Source: Malania oleifera (Eukaryota; Streptophyta; Magnoliopsida; Santalales; Ximeniaceae). From it: a stretch of 64,000 bases of DNA. This document shows positions 23,276 to 34,600 of this stretch, piece after piece. Below the pieces are notes generated by a model. That model was not told the origin of the DNA and did no database searches. It was given only the letters and a program-made list of their open reading frames with translations. The stretch is taken from assembly GCF_029873635.1 (NCBI RefSeq), contig NC_080423.1:109075087-109139086 (forward strand). The letters are read 5' to 3'. The translations under genes were made by a program, and so were the position numbers. The stretch's first letter is position 1. Every line of letters starts with the position of its first letter.

Positions 23276-24839
23276 GGTAAATCCATTGACGGTGATGTTT
23301 CTAAGTTGTGAAACTAAGATTTGGAATTTAAATATTAGAAGTTCAGATGATTGTGGATAAATGGATGTTGGACGTTTAATTGAGGATATGGATATTAATT
23401 TGGTTTTCTGTTATGATGTGTATGTCAGATATGTAAAGATGTGGAGATTCTAAATTGCCTTTGTTGTACATTTATATTCAGGGATGGATCCTAGAGGCAA
23501 GGGCATGGATGAAGGAGAAGGAAGTGAAATGGGAGCTTCCAAAGGGGACGAGGCTGACACCTCTCGACTGTTACGAGGAATAGCTCGTCAGGTTAGGGAA
23601 GAAATGAGACGGGATTTTGGGGGAACAAGTTATCCACTGATACACCAAGGTTGCACTATTGACCAGTTCACACGTTTGAAACCCTCGTCTTTTGAGGGTG
23701 GCACCGATCCAATAAAGGCTGAGATATGGATGCAAGAAATGGAGAAAATCCTTGTTGTGTTAAATTGTACTGAGGAGAAGAAGGTCCTTTTTGCCACCTT
23801 TAAATTGGCCTAAGAAGCTGAACGGTGGTGGCATGCAATGAAACTATTAGAGGAACAGCGAACGGTACCAATAGAAATGACCTAGGGTCACTCCAAGCAG
23901 GTCTTCTACGACCGATATTTTCCTTCCACCACTAGAAATGTAAAGGCGGAAGAATTCTTTAGCTTGACTCAAAGGCGCCTCACAGTTCAGTAGTATGCTG
24001 CTAAATTTCTGGAGTTATCTCATTTTGCATCTTCTGTGGTTCCAAATGAATATCAGAGGGCGAGGTGGTTTGAGAGGGGCTTGAATCAAAGGATCCACGA
24101 GCATATGGCGTGTTTGCAGATTCAGGACTTCATAGAGTTGGTGGAGAAAGTTACGGTGACAGAGACGAGTCTACAAAGGAGTACGGAAGCATCAAAACAA
24201 AGGATAAGGCTTGCGTCTCCACGATCTCAAAAAAACGTCAGACAAGGGTCGTGGAGGGGAGACAGAGATACAGCAGGTCAAGGGTCAGAAAGAAGTGATC
24301 GGGGTCGACAGGGTGACTCATCACGTCCTCACTGCCCTAGGTGTAATCAACGGCATTAGGGAGAATGTCAGGGCAAGAGTGTTATATGTTATAGGTGCGA
24401 TAAATAAGGTCACATAGCTCAAGAATGTCAAAAACCGCCCAATAATACTCCGGCCCCAAACCAAAATCAGAATCAAAGGAATAATCTGGTGCCTGGCGAC
24501 GGCGGTGGCCCGACGCTCATCTATATGTTGGGTACGCCTAGAGAGGGCAACACTAAGGGCCCGGGTATTATGCTTATGTGTAATATGTTTATATTAGTAT
24601 GTGTGTTAATGTTGTTTGACTTTGCATGATTTGATATTGCACATGTTAGAGTTGTTTGGAAATTGTGAATGTGGATAATTAGCTTAATGGTGTGTAAATG
24701 GGTGACTAACGAATTTCGGAGACAAAATTATTTTAAGGAGGGAAGAATGTAATAACCCGCGAAATTTTAAACTATTTGAAATTATAAGACAAAAATTAAA
24801 AAAAAAAAAAATAAGTTAGGAAAAGGGGGGCAGTAATCG

Positions 24840-25030
24840 TTTGTCAACGAACGGATTGGTCTCGTCAACGAATGTTCTTCTTAGCTCGTCGATGAGGGTA
24901 CGTGTTTCGTTGATGAGGAAATACCGAGAGGGGGTTTTTCACGAACTGAAATTCGTCGACGAGTTCACTATTTCGTTGACGAATTTTGTACAGGACTCAT
25001 TGACGAAACGACGTGTCTTGTCGACGAATC
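24840..25030 (+). repeat. Cluster of 'cgtcgacga'-like motifs in a Gypsy LTR
   Basis: Near-palindromic variants of 'tcgtcgacga' and 'cgttgacga' recur every 20-30 bases near the LTR start. A similar cluster occupies 31630-31790 in another LTR. Confidence 0.65.
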
Positions 25031-25759
25031 CCTATGTATAATAATGGAATTCTTTTCATTTCAGCACGATTTTCTGCATGTTCCCTTTCTCTCTCTAAAA
25101 ATTTCTGCCATTCCACCTTCTCTCTTCGATTTCGGGTCGGATTTATCTCGGTTCGACGATCAAAAGCTACCATGAGACTCCTAGGAAGATTCTTTGCAAT
25201 ATATGTGGAGTAGATCTTTGATTTGAGTAGTTTGGGAATCATCTCAAAACAAAGGTAAATGAGTTATTTTGAAATTTCTTTAGTAAACATGGTCATTTGG
25301 AGCTTAGGAAGTATTATAAGGGTGTCTTGCTAAGGTTTGAGGAATTTGGAATTTTTAAATTTCAGTGTCTTGTTTTGTTGATCTTGGGTCAAATTTCAAG
25401 GAGCAGGTAAGGGGAAATATTTTTTAATGGCTTTTTCATAATTTTAAATGACTAGTTTCGAGTATGAATTTTTATATACATAAAAGTATAATTTTCTAAA
25501 CTTTGCTGGTATGAAAAATAATGTTTTTAGGTAGATAAATTATATTGGGAAAATTCGTGTGGTTGAAACCATTTTTGATAATTAAATGATTGTGATTAAT
25601 GTGGAATGAGGATTTATCGAGACTGCGAATATTGTTTGGCTGTGAAGTCTTCCTAGTTGAATATTCTGATTGATTGTGGATACTAATATTGTGTATTATG
25701 TGGTCGAATTGTGGATGTGTGGCATGATTGGTTTGCGATTAACTTGTGATGGGGTTCAT

Positions 25760-26165
25760 GTAAATTGTGATATAGCGTTAGCAGTGGTATGAGGAGGTCG
25801 TTATATCGTACATGGTATAACCGTCATATAACATTGGCAGTGGTATAAGGAGGACGTTATATGGACGTTTATATTGGAAGGTAAACATTGGCAGTGGTAT
25901 GAGGAGATTGTTTACCTATTTACTATGAACGGAGTGTTGTTTTGTAGCCTGTGTGGTTTGATTAGTCTTGTGTGGACCAGTCCTGTGTGAACGTTGATGT
26001 TGTAATTTGAGCAGTCTTGTGTGGACATTGATGCTGTGTGATTTGATTAGTCCTGTGTGGACCAATCCTGTGTGGACATTGATGTTGTGTGATTTGATTA
26101 GTCCTGTGTGGACCAGTCATGTGTGGGCATTGATGCTGTGTGATTTGATCCTATGTGGACTGATT
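25760..26165 (+). repeat. Minisatellite-like repeats inside the LTR
   Basis: A unit with 'ggcagtggtatgaggag' repeats three times at 25775-25905. A unit with 'gattagtcctgtgtggacc' and 'gtgtggacattgatg' repeats about four times at 25950-26165. Confidence 0.8.
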
Positions 26166-27058
26166 ATGATATAGGTATATGCGTGAAATTCTATGAAGTG
26201 ATTGTGTTGGCTATTCACGACTATTAATTAACTAAGTATTTAGAGTAAAATAGATTACTCCACCCGAGGCCTTGCTGAGAAAGGCGAGTACGATGGTAAT
26301 TAATTGTCGATACCAAAGTAGAGGGAAGCCACTTGTATGGGCAGGTGATCTTCCCTATTCTCGGTGACTTTACCTAAATACATAATCCGAGGGCTTACTG
26401 AGGAAGGTGAGTGCCCTGATGTTAGCACTGGAGTTGAGGGAACCTGCTTGTATGGACGAGTAGATTTCCCTATTCTCGGAAACTAATATTAAAATACTGA
26501 TGATAATGGGTATATGATTGGATGATAAAGACGTTGATCTTGTGTGATTATGGGCATGTTATATGGACTTCTGGTGAACAATGTGTACACTCCAGATGGA
26601 TATTTAATTGTACTATAAACACTTCAGCCACACACTATTATAAACTATTTTTTCCTTACTGAGAGGTGTCTCACCCCGTCATATGTTAAATTTTTTTTTT
26701 TCAAGTTATCTAGGTGATCAAGCTTAGGTAACTCCAGGGCGGGGTAGTTTTGTGAGTGGAATTGGAACAGATCTATTTAGTTTTATGCTTCTTTATATTT
26801 TATCCATGATTGTAATATAGAGTAGATGACCATATGTTATGAGTTTGTTGAAGTACAAATATAGAACTCTGGTATATTATATTCGAGACTATTTTATTAT
26901 TATTTTCAGCTGCGTTATTGGTATTGGAGATGCGTGTCGGGCTTTTAATACTCTGAGCCCCACGTGACGGGTCTGGGGTGTTACAAGAATTATATGCATA
27001 GACCAAAGTAACCGTGTTTACTTTCCTTAGATGTTGCTTATTGCCCACTTGATTATAG

Positions 27059-27914
27059 GCTGTCGAAGGCCCATGTGATTCTGCTATTGTTCCTGATGGG
27101 GCAGCTTTATCTGCCTTCCAGTATTTTGAAAATGTTAGAAACTTCCTTGTATTTGTGGAGGAATTGGGGCTTCCAACATTCGATGCCTCCAATTTGGAGC
27201 AGGTTGGTTGCAACTCAAATGTGTCGTCAATATTAAATGGAAACTATAAAGAGCTACATTTTAATCTCATGAACTTTCATCCTAGTTTTTTTTTTTTTAT
27301 TTCATGTGACTTACTTCGATTTGGAAGTAGATGAACAAAGTTTGGCCCAAACAAATGCATCGCATTGTCAGAGTTCTCCTTCTGCTGTAACATTTTTCTG
27401 TGTTTTGAATACTCTAGGGAAGGAAGTCTGCGCAAATTGTGAACTGTGTTCTAGCACTAAAATCATATGGTGGCTGGAAGAAAGGAGGTGGGAATTGTTT
27501 GTGGGAATTTGGTGGAAATGTGAAACCTGCTACCTCAACAAAACACTTCATGCGGAAAAATTCAGAACCATTCATGAATTCCCTTTTGAGGACCTCATCG
27601 ATTGGTGAAAGATCTCTAGATGGTTTATCTAGTGACCAAGACTTGAGTGGTGATCTGGGCCATAACTTCAGTGAAATGGTTAGTAGCCTTCACTGTCAAA
27701 TATTTAAGTATTAGTTACGCTTTGATACAGGAGTAAAAAGATTGATGTGCGAAAGTTTTGCTTAAATGGTTTAATATGATGGTGTCCATCACATGAATTA
27801 GAAGTGAAATGTGAAAGTTTTCCGTTACATCTTAATTTGCAGGGTAACTCTCGTTCTTTAAATATGCTCATTCGAGCAGTCCTTTTGGATAAGAAGCAAG
27901 AAGAGATTTCAATT
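27059..27914 (+). pseudogene. Kinesin (KIN-14 type) calponin-homology domain fragment, three exons
   Basis: Three exons with consensus splice sites are readable: 27059-27202, 27418-27678 and 27843-27914 (144, 261 and 72 bp, all phase 0, 159 codons without a stop). They encode the end of a CH domain (VPDGAALSAFQYFENVRNFL, then VNCVLALKSYGGWK) and the following linker (MLIRAVLLDKKQEE), as in plant CH-domain kinesin-14 proteins that link microtubules and actin. The first part of the CH domain, the coiled coil and the motor are not found. A Gypsy LTR ends 73 bp before the first exon, and downstream DNA up to the CACTA end at 31381 shows no further exon. Most likely a truncated gene copy, possibly carried by the CACTA element; a gene with very distant exons is less likely. 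Confidence 0.8.
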
Positions 27915-29620
27915 GTAAGGGTCCTTGCTCTTGACACTTAATGTGAATTATAATATCTTTGTGAATCATAGTAGTCAAGATGGTGGCCCTAGTCAGTTTT
28001 GTAAATGAACGTAACCTGAAAGAGTAAACAACATCCCTCAACTCCCATCCAGAGATTAGATATCTAAGGTGACAATTAGCAATTAAGTGATATTAACCAT
28101 CTGACCTATGGGCATGTTTTCTTTATACCAGAAGGTCCAGGATAGCATGGTGAACCTAAAGAATGCGTATAAATCATTATAGTGAATTTTGCTATTATGG
28201 TGAAAAATTATTTTTTTTCATACATCTGATTAGGCGTGGGCATTTATAAATGACAGTAACTTATTAGAATTTATACATGTTGGTGCCAGCAAGGGCAGTG
28301 GGCAAGGTGATGGGGAAAGGAATTTGTGTATGCCCTCTTGTTTTTTCTACTATTCATGTTGAAAAATCTCTGTTGAAACTGCAGATTGCTATATTGTAGT
28401 GTTCTCAAACAATGGTGTATCACATTTCATAGTGTCTCTATCAGTTTGCAATCCCTATGGTCTATGCTTAAGACCATTAGACAGTACTCAGAGACCGCAA
28501 AGAAATGCTTTTGAAGTTGGAGTCAAATTGCTTTGCTCTGGTTTTAAAGGACAAAATGAAATTCCCAACCATAACTGAACTAACTCATGGTTACTAATAG
28601 TAATAGCACAGAATAATGCTAAATGACTAAAGTAACCAATAACAGTGGCTATAGTATAGATTCTTCTTGTTGGCTCTCCTTAAGGAACTGTTTTTTCATG
28701 GTGATAATCTCCATCTTGTGTTTTCTCTTCATTTTTTATGTTTTCTCTTTTAAATTTTTATTCTCTTGCTAAACTTCCTTACATTCTTCTTTCAAAAATA
28801 CATTTCATGTGGAACTAGGTGTAAGAAGTGCATTGGTACCTGAGTGCTAAAAGGTAAAATGCTTATGAGCTTGTATAACAGTAAGCTTGGCATTCTAATC
28901 AGGCTGATTATGCTGGTCTTTGATCTTCTAGAGTAGCTTTTCTTGGTTAAAAAAAATGAGAATGGGGATATTATCACAATGATTAATCAACAAGGCATTC
29001 ACATGAACGACAACAAATGGAAAGATAAAACGGTATTATGTAACATACAGTTTAAAATTATAGAAGTGTTAAAAGTCAGAGTTCCCTTTAAAATTATAGC
29101 TTTTATTTGATTGTTTGTTCTTAATAGAGTTAACAATGGCAGAGCAGGATACATTCAAAAGCATTATTATCTTCATTTGTGTGTGCTTTATGTTTTGATA
29201 GTTCAAAAATAGTCATTTGTTTTTGTAATGTGCTTTTCCTTGGAGCAAGAGTTTGGCTATAAATGGATGTGGACCACCACTCCTCGGAACCTCTAAGATT
29301 AGGAAAAACCAATTGAGAGAAAACTTGACTAGGCAATCCTTGAGAAGCAACCCTCTTATCCTATATAACAAAAACAATAAATTTATAATTAGGGTGCTTT
29401 TTGAGCATAAAAGTTTGATGTAACAGGAATGTTCATATTCATGGAATGAAAGGATACGCATGAAATCTGGACACCCTATTCCCACCCTCCACATGGGTAA
29501 TTTTCCCTCATTCCCATGGAAATACAACTTTTTGAACCAAATTATAGCCCTATTTTAGTGGGTTGGACAACAATGCCCCTATAATATAATATTATCACAC
29601 TATTGTTATATTCAAAATAA
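27915..29620. other. Intron-like or intergenic DNA after the kinesin exons
   Basis: AT-rich with no further kinesin exon or other domain recognised. It could be intronic sequence copied with the kinesin fragment. Confidence 0.45.
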
Positions 29621-29629
29621 TAATTTTTT

Positions 29630-30125
29630 GAAAGAATGAGTAAAAGTTAAACAAATATTAAACTTCATCCTTTATGTGAACAACATTGCAGGTTACTATC
29701 CATAATGCACCAAATGACTAAATTTTTTTTATGGATAGTATTATGTTATATGAATTGTAGATTAAACTACTGGAATACATGCTTGTGTTGAACGTCAACT
29801 GCATAATTGATGCAGTATATTATGAATTGCATGCTGGTAGTGGATTTAGGTTGTTGCATGCTTGAAATGATTTATTTGCTGAAAACAACCAAGTTTCAGG
29901 TATAAGTTTTATGGGAAAATGTCCAATTTATAGACGGCATGCTGCCAAAATTTCGTTAAAATTTTTCCAAAATAAAACCATGTACAAAGATAATTATAAT
30001 AAAATGAATGTTAAAATATTTTTGACAAGATGAGTGAAAGTTAGATGAATATTAAACTTTATGTGAACAGTATTGCAGATTAATATCCATAATGCACCGA
30101 ATGACTAAATTTTTTTTGTAAACTC
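29630..30125 (+). repeat. Pair of direct repeats of about 100 bp, roughly 395 bp apart
   Basis: 29630-29730 and 30025-30125 share 'gaaagtta', 'atattaaact', 'tatccataatgcacc' and 'aatgactaaatttttttt' in order. Their origin is unknown; one may be a local duplication. Confidence 0.7.
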
Positions 30126-30399
30126 ATCAGTAATTCCTCTGATGTAGGTTTCTCATAACCGTACTTAAATTATTATACTTTTCTCGAGTTTTTTTTTTTT
30201 CTAGTTTTTTTCTTTCGCATTAGTGTCCGAATGTCCATTTATTTTGCTATCCAATCATTGATACTTATGGTACGTATACATATATGTTTAAAAATCGTAT
30301 ACTAATTTTTGTTATAATTCTTAATTTGTATAGTTTGCAGCTGTCACAACATCAACAGGATGTCATGCACTACAGTCGGATGCAGCTTTTGATTATTTT

Positions 30400-30760
30400 T
30401 TTTGTACTTTTTTTGTCATCTAAACAGATGGAATTTCTGTATTTTAATTTGAATTTGTATAATGTATTTGTATTTGTATTTGTATTTGAATTTTGAATTT
30501 TTTTGTACTTTTTTGGTTATCTGAACAGATGGAATTTTTGTATTTTTTTTTTTTTTTTTGGATTACGCATCAGGTGTCCACACGTCCGTTTTACGGTCCA
30601 CGTGACTAATCCTGCGCCCCTTGAAGTTGACCCCACAACTCCAAAGGGAGGGTAAATTCAGGAGTCCAGGGGCAGAATTTTTGTATTTTAATTGAATTTG
30701 TATAATGTATTTTTATTTGTATTTGCTTTTAAATTAGAATTTTGAATAATTTATGAATTT
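30400..30760 (+). repeat. Tandem duplication with an insertion in one copy
   Basis: The stretch from 'tttgtacttt' through 'cagatggaattt' and 'gtattttaattt' to 'gtataatgtattt' occurs at about 30402-30500 and again at about 30500-30760. The second copy is split by the insertion at 30547-30674. Confidence 0.75.
30547..30674 (-). mobile_element. SINE-like retroposon with poly(A) tail and 15-bp target duplication
   Basis: An insert of about 128 bp begins on the plus strand with a poly(T) tract, that is, a poly(A) tail on the minus strand. It is flanked by the exact 15-base duplication 'gaatttttgtatttt' (30532-30546 and 30675-30689). The adjacent duplicate near 30425-30470 shows the uninterrupted site. 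Length, tail and duplication size fit SINE-type retroposition. Clear A and B boxes were not recognised, so it may be 5'-truncated. Confidence 0.75.
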
Positions 30761-30839
30761 TTTAGTAATTATGGTTTAATGTTATGTATGCAAAAATGTA
30801 ATTACAGATTTTTATAAGAATTAATGATTAAAAATTATT

Positions 30840-31381
30840 AATTTTAAAATATTAGTGACGATTTTAAAACTGTCACAAATAATTGTCCATTTTTTAAATA
30901 TTAGTGAAGGTTCCAAAATTGTCATTAATAGTAGAGTATTAGTGACGAATTTCAAAGTATTAGTGACGGTTTTAAATTCGTCACTAATAGTATATTATTA
31001 GCGATGGTTTTAAGTATTAGTAAAGGTTTCAAAATCGTTACTAATAGTAGAGTATTAGTGACAAATTTCAAAGTATTAGTGACGGTTTTAAATTTGTCAC
31101 TAATAGTATATTATTAGTAACGGTTTTGAAATTCGTCACTAATACTCTACTATTAGTGACGGTTTTGAGTCGAGCCAATGTAGAATTTATAGTTACGGTA
31201 TTAGGCTTTTAGTGTCGGTTTGTAAAATTCATCACTAAAAATTATTACTAACCGCAGTTATGGCAACTAATTCAAAACCATCACTAATACTTATAAAACC
31301 GTCACTAATACTATTAGTGACGGTTTTGTGATTATTAGTGACGGTTTTAATCTTTCACTAATAACCTTACTTTTTGTAGTG
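30840..31381 (+). mobile_element. CACTA element end: subterminal array and terminus
   Basis: About fifteen motifs of the 'attagtgacggtttt' / 'aaaccgtcactaata' type in both orientations end at 'ttactttttgtagtg' (31367-31381), whose reverse complement starts 'cactacaaaaagtaa'. The other end of this element was not identified. The element may include the kinesin exons to its left. Confidence 0.8.
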
Positions 31382-31602
31382 GCAATCACACGGGAATAGA
31401 AGTGTGATGCAAGAAAGTCGATTTGTGGCTTGGATGCAGTACTACTCCCGATGTAGTTCCGGGGGACATCTTCCGATGTCGCTCCAAGTGACACTCCCAA
31501 TGTAGTTCCGGGTATAGAGTAGGCACAATCGTACTTACTACCTTTTTCTGACTTAGCTATGGTTGGCCAGCCATATGCTTCATCCAGCCTTTGGGCCGCA
31601 CA
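31382..31602. other. Unassigned stretch between a CACTA end and a Gypsy LTR
   Basis: Balanced base composition, with a minus-strand open frame continuing through the whole stretch and containing RLDEAYGWPTIAKSEKG. No family was recognised. It may be the flank of the CACTA insertion site. Confidence 0.35.
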
Positions 31603-34600
31603 TGTAATAAACCAAGAAATTAACCAGGGCCTCGTCGATGAACACAGGCAATTTGTCGACAAGGGTACATGAGGATCTCATCGATGAGGGGGTTTATGGA
31701 AATCAAAAATTCATCGACAAAGGGTGCAAGTTCGCCAACGAACTTCTTCAGGAACTCGTCGACGAGATGACGTTTCTCGTCGACAAATCTGGGGCTATAA
31801 ATATATAAACCCAAATTTTCACATGAAAACCTGGGCAAGAAAGCTGTTTCTCTCTCTAAAACACCCCTCTCCCCTTCTCTCTTCGATCCTGACTCCATTT
31901 CTCGCCGGATCAACGATCTTAGGCCACTACAACGCTCCTAGGAAAGTTCTTTACAAGTCTGCCAGAGCAAATTGTTGGTGGGGCTGGTTTGAATTTCCTC
32001 CCAATCCCAAGGTAAGGCATTTTATTTAATATTTGTCTTCCTCATAGTTATAAGAAATGTAGAATACGAAGAAATACTGATACTTTGTCCTGGGGGATGT
32101 CGTTTTGAGGGTGTTGAGCGGGGAACCCTGCGGGTGTAGGGCCAGAGTACAATACGGGTTTTTCAGAATTTAAGTAAGGGAAATATGCTATGCTAGGAAA
32201 TTTTTAGAATGTATAATAGAGGATTATGTATGTATATTTACAAGCATGTTGATCAGTTTATTTTTCCAGAATATTATGAGTATTATCATATCAGTGAAAT
32301 TGCATATATGAAGCATGAGATTTTAATTACATAGTTGTGTGGCCTGAGTTTATTATAGTTTAATATGTTGATTAAAAAATTTTACAGATACCTAGTTATA
32401 CAGTTTATTAGCAGAAAATAAGATTTATTGTATTTTTCTGAATAACATGATTTTTAAACCATAACACTCAGACAGAAACTACAGATATATTAGATAGATA
32501 TTACAAATATTACAAATAGATATTTTAGATAGAAATTTCAGACATTACATCTCAGATTTATAGCATTATGGTAGTTTTGAAATCATGTTAAAACAGCAAG
32601 ATAAGTATATTTATATATATAGTATTACACAGTATTAGATCCTTGTGGATATTACAGACAGATACAGACAGCAGAATATGGTACCGTTGCTATTACAGAC
32701 ACATGCAACCACATAACTTAGATAGTATATGGATTCCGTCTAACCGTGCGAGGAGAGATTGCAGTCTCCCCAACATGCTGGGTTGAGGTAGCCGGTTAGA
32801 TGAGATAGATTTGGAGATTGCCCGGAGAGACTGCAGTGAGCTAGATTGATACAGATTGATGGATGTTAGAGATACAGATTGACTTACCTGGTAGGCCAAC
32901 CAGAGTAAGTCCAACCTACGGGCTGCATAACCCTGTCATGAGGGGATATATCATGATATATATAGATCCTAGAGTATAGCAGAAGTTCCTATGTACAGAT
33001 ATATCATATATCAGTAGTTTATATTATCATATTAGCAGTACATATAGATAGCAAACTCAGATACTCAGTTGTATTTTAAATTACATTACATGTGTTTTGT
33101 ACAATATACCAGTTTACTCATTTTACAGTATCAGTACTATTTCAGTATATTAAATGTGTAACTTAGCTGCCACACACTAGTAATAGCATATTTCTTCTTA
33201 CTGAGTGTTGTCTCATTCCAGTGACTCACAATTTTTCAGGAGATCCAACTAGGAGAGCAGATTAGGCTTGCGGGTAGAGATTGTCTGGCACTGCCCATAC
33301 TGGAAGGGTAGGTGTTTCAATGATACCAATGGTTTGGGGTAGATTACGAGTTTTGGTGATGTCATTGGGTATTTTGGGTGCTATATATGTATTATGGGTA
33401 TTATTGTTTTCTGGTATTGTATATAGATGTTTACAGTTTTATAGTTACCGCTGCTTAGATATGTATGATGTACAGAGTTTCCTCATTGCTCCTTTGAGCC
33501 TGGGATATTATCAGTAGTAATTCAGACAGATGATATTTATGTTACATGTATATAGATGGAAAAAGAAAAAAGAAATTGTTATATAAGTAGTAAGTCGTTA
33601 CAGTTTGGTATCAAAGCCTAAGTTGTTAGGTTCTATGGACATTAGAATGCAGCGGGAACAATACCAAAATATAGGAAAAGGATTTGAGGTTTTGTTCTGT
33701 GATCTGAATATAGGATTTTCGAGATGGTTTCTGTGTTTTTCCTAGGGTAACAATTTCAGGAAAGTCATAGTAAACTACTAACGAGTCATGTGTTTAGGTT
33801 GCAGGATTGGATTTTGGGTTAGGAACAGAGGTAATAGTTAATAGAGAATCTAAGGTTTTAGTTGAATGAAATAAATTAGATCTGTATGGGAAATAGGATT
33901 CTAAAATAATGTTCTCTGTATTTTCAGGATGGATCCAGGGGGCAATGGTACGAATGCTGGAGGTGATGGACCAAGACCCTCTAGTATGGGAGGTGGAGAT
34001 ACAGATGCAGTATTGTGCAGCATCACCTAACAAGTGATGGCTGAGATGGCTAGGAGCGGAGGAGAGCATGGCTGCACGATCAAGCAGTTTACACAGATGA
34101 AGTCTCCATCTTTTTCCGGAGGACCTGACCCAATTGTAGCTAAAAACTAGGTTCACGACGTAAAGGAGATTTTAGCAATACTAGCATGCACATATGAGTA
34201 AAAGGTGTCTTTTGCATCGTTTAAACTGACATGAGAGGTAAAGCGCTGGGTGAGATTAGCACAATTGATTGAGGAACAGAGGCCGGATTCAGTGCCAATG
34301 TCGTGGAATAGATTCAAGGAATTATTCATCGAGCGATATTTCCCTGCTATCATTCAGAGCGCGAAGGTAGCAGAATTCTGGCATTTGGCTCAGTGGTTGA
34401 TGATAGGAACATAGTATGTTGCACGAATTATTGAGTTGTACCATTTCACCCCATCTTTGGCACCAGATGAAAAGAAAAAGGCAAGGAAGTTTGAGGAAGG
34501 TCTGAAGGAAAGTTTATTCGAGCAAGTTATCGGATTTCGGGCTCAGATGTTTGCAGAGGTGGTGGATAGAGCTGTTATTATTGAGAGTGGTATGCAGAGA

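Larger units (their letters stand above)
23191..26985 (+). mobile_element. Ty3/Gypsy remnant: leader, gag and 3' LTR, without pol
   Basis: The leader (23191-23480) is followed by a gag region (about 23484-24440) with a retrotransposon gag domain and a CCHC-type nucleic-acid-binding region. A polypurine tract comes next ('aaggagggaagaa', about 24735-24747), then the 3' LTR 24748-26985, which starts 'tgtaataaccc' and ends 'gttaca'. Protease, RT, RNase H and integrase are absent, as is the 5' LTR. Gag has a few breaks. It is a non-autonomous fossil of the long-LTR lineage. Confidence 0.85.

Noticed and set aside
27306-27608. Plus-strand open frame across the kinesin region in another frame
   Set aside because: It overlaps the kinesin exon 27418-27678 out of frame and shows no domain. 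The kinesin frame matches known proteins and has splice sites.
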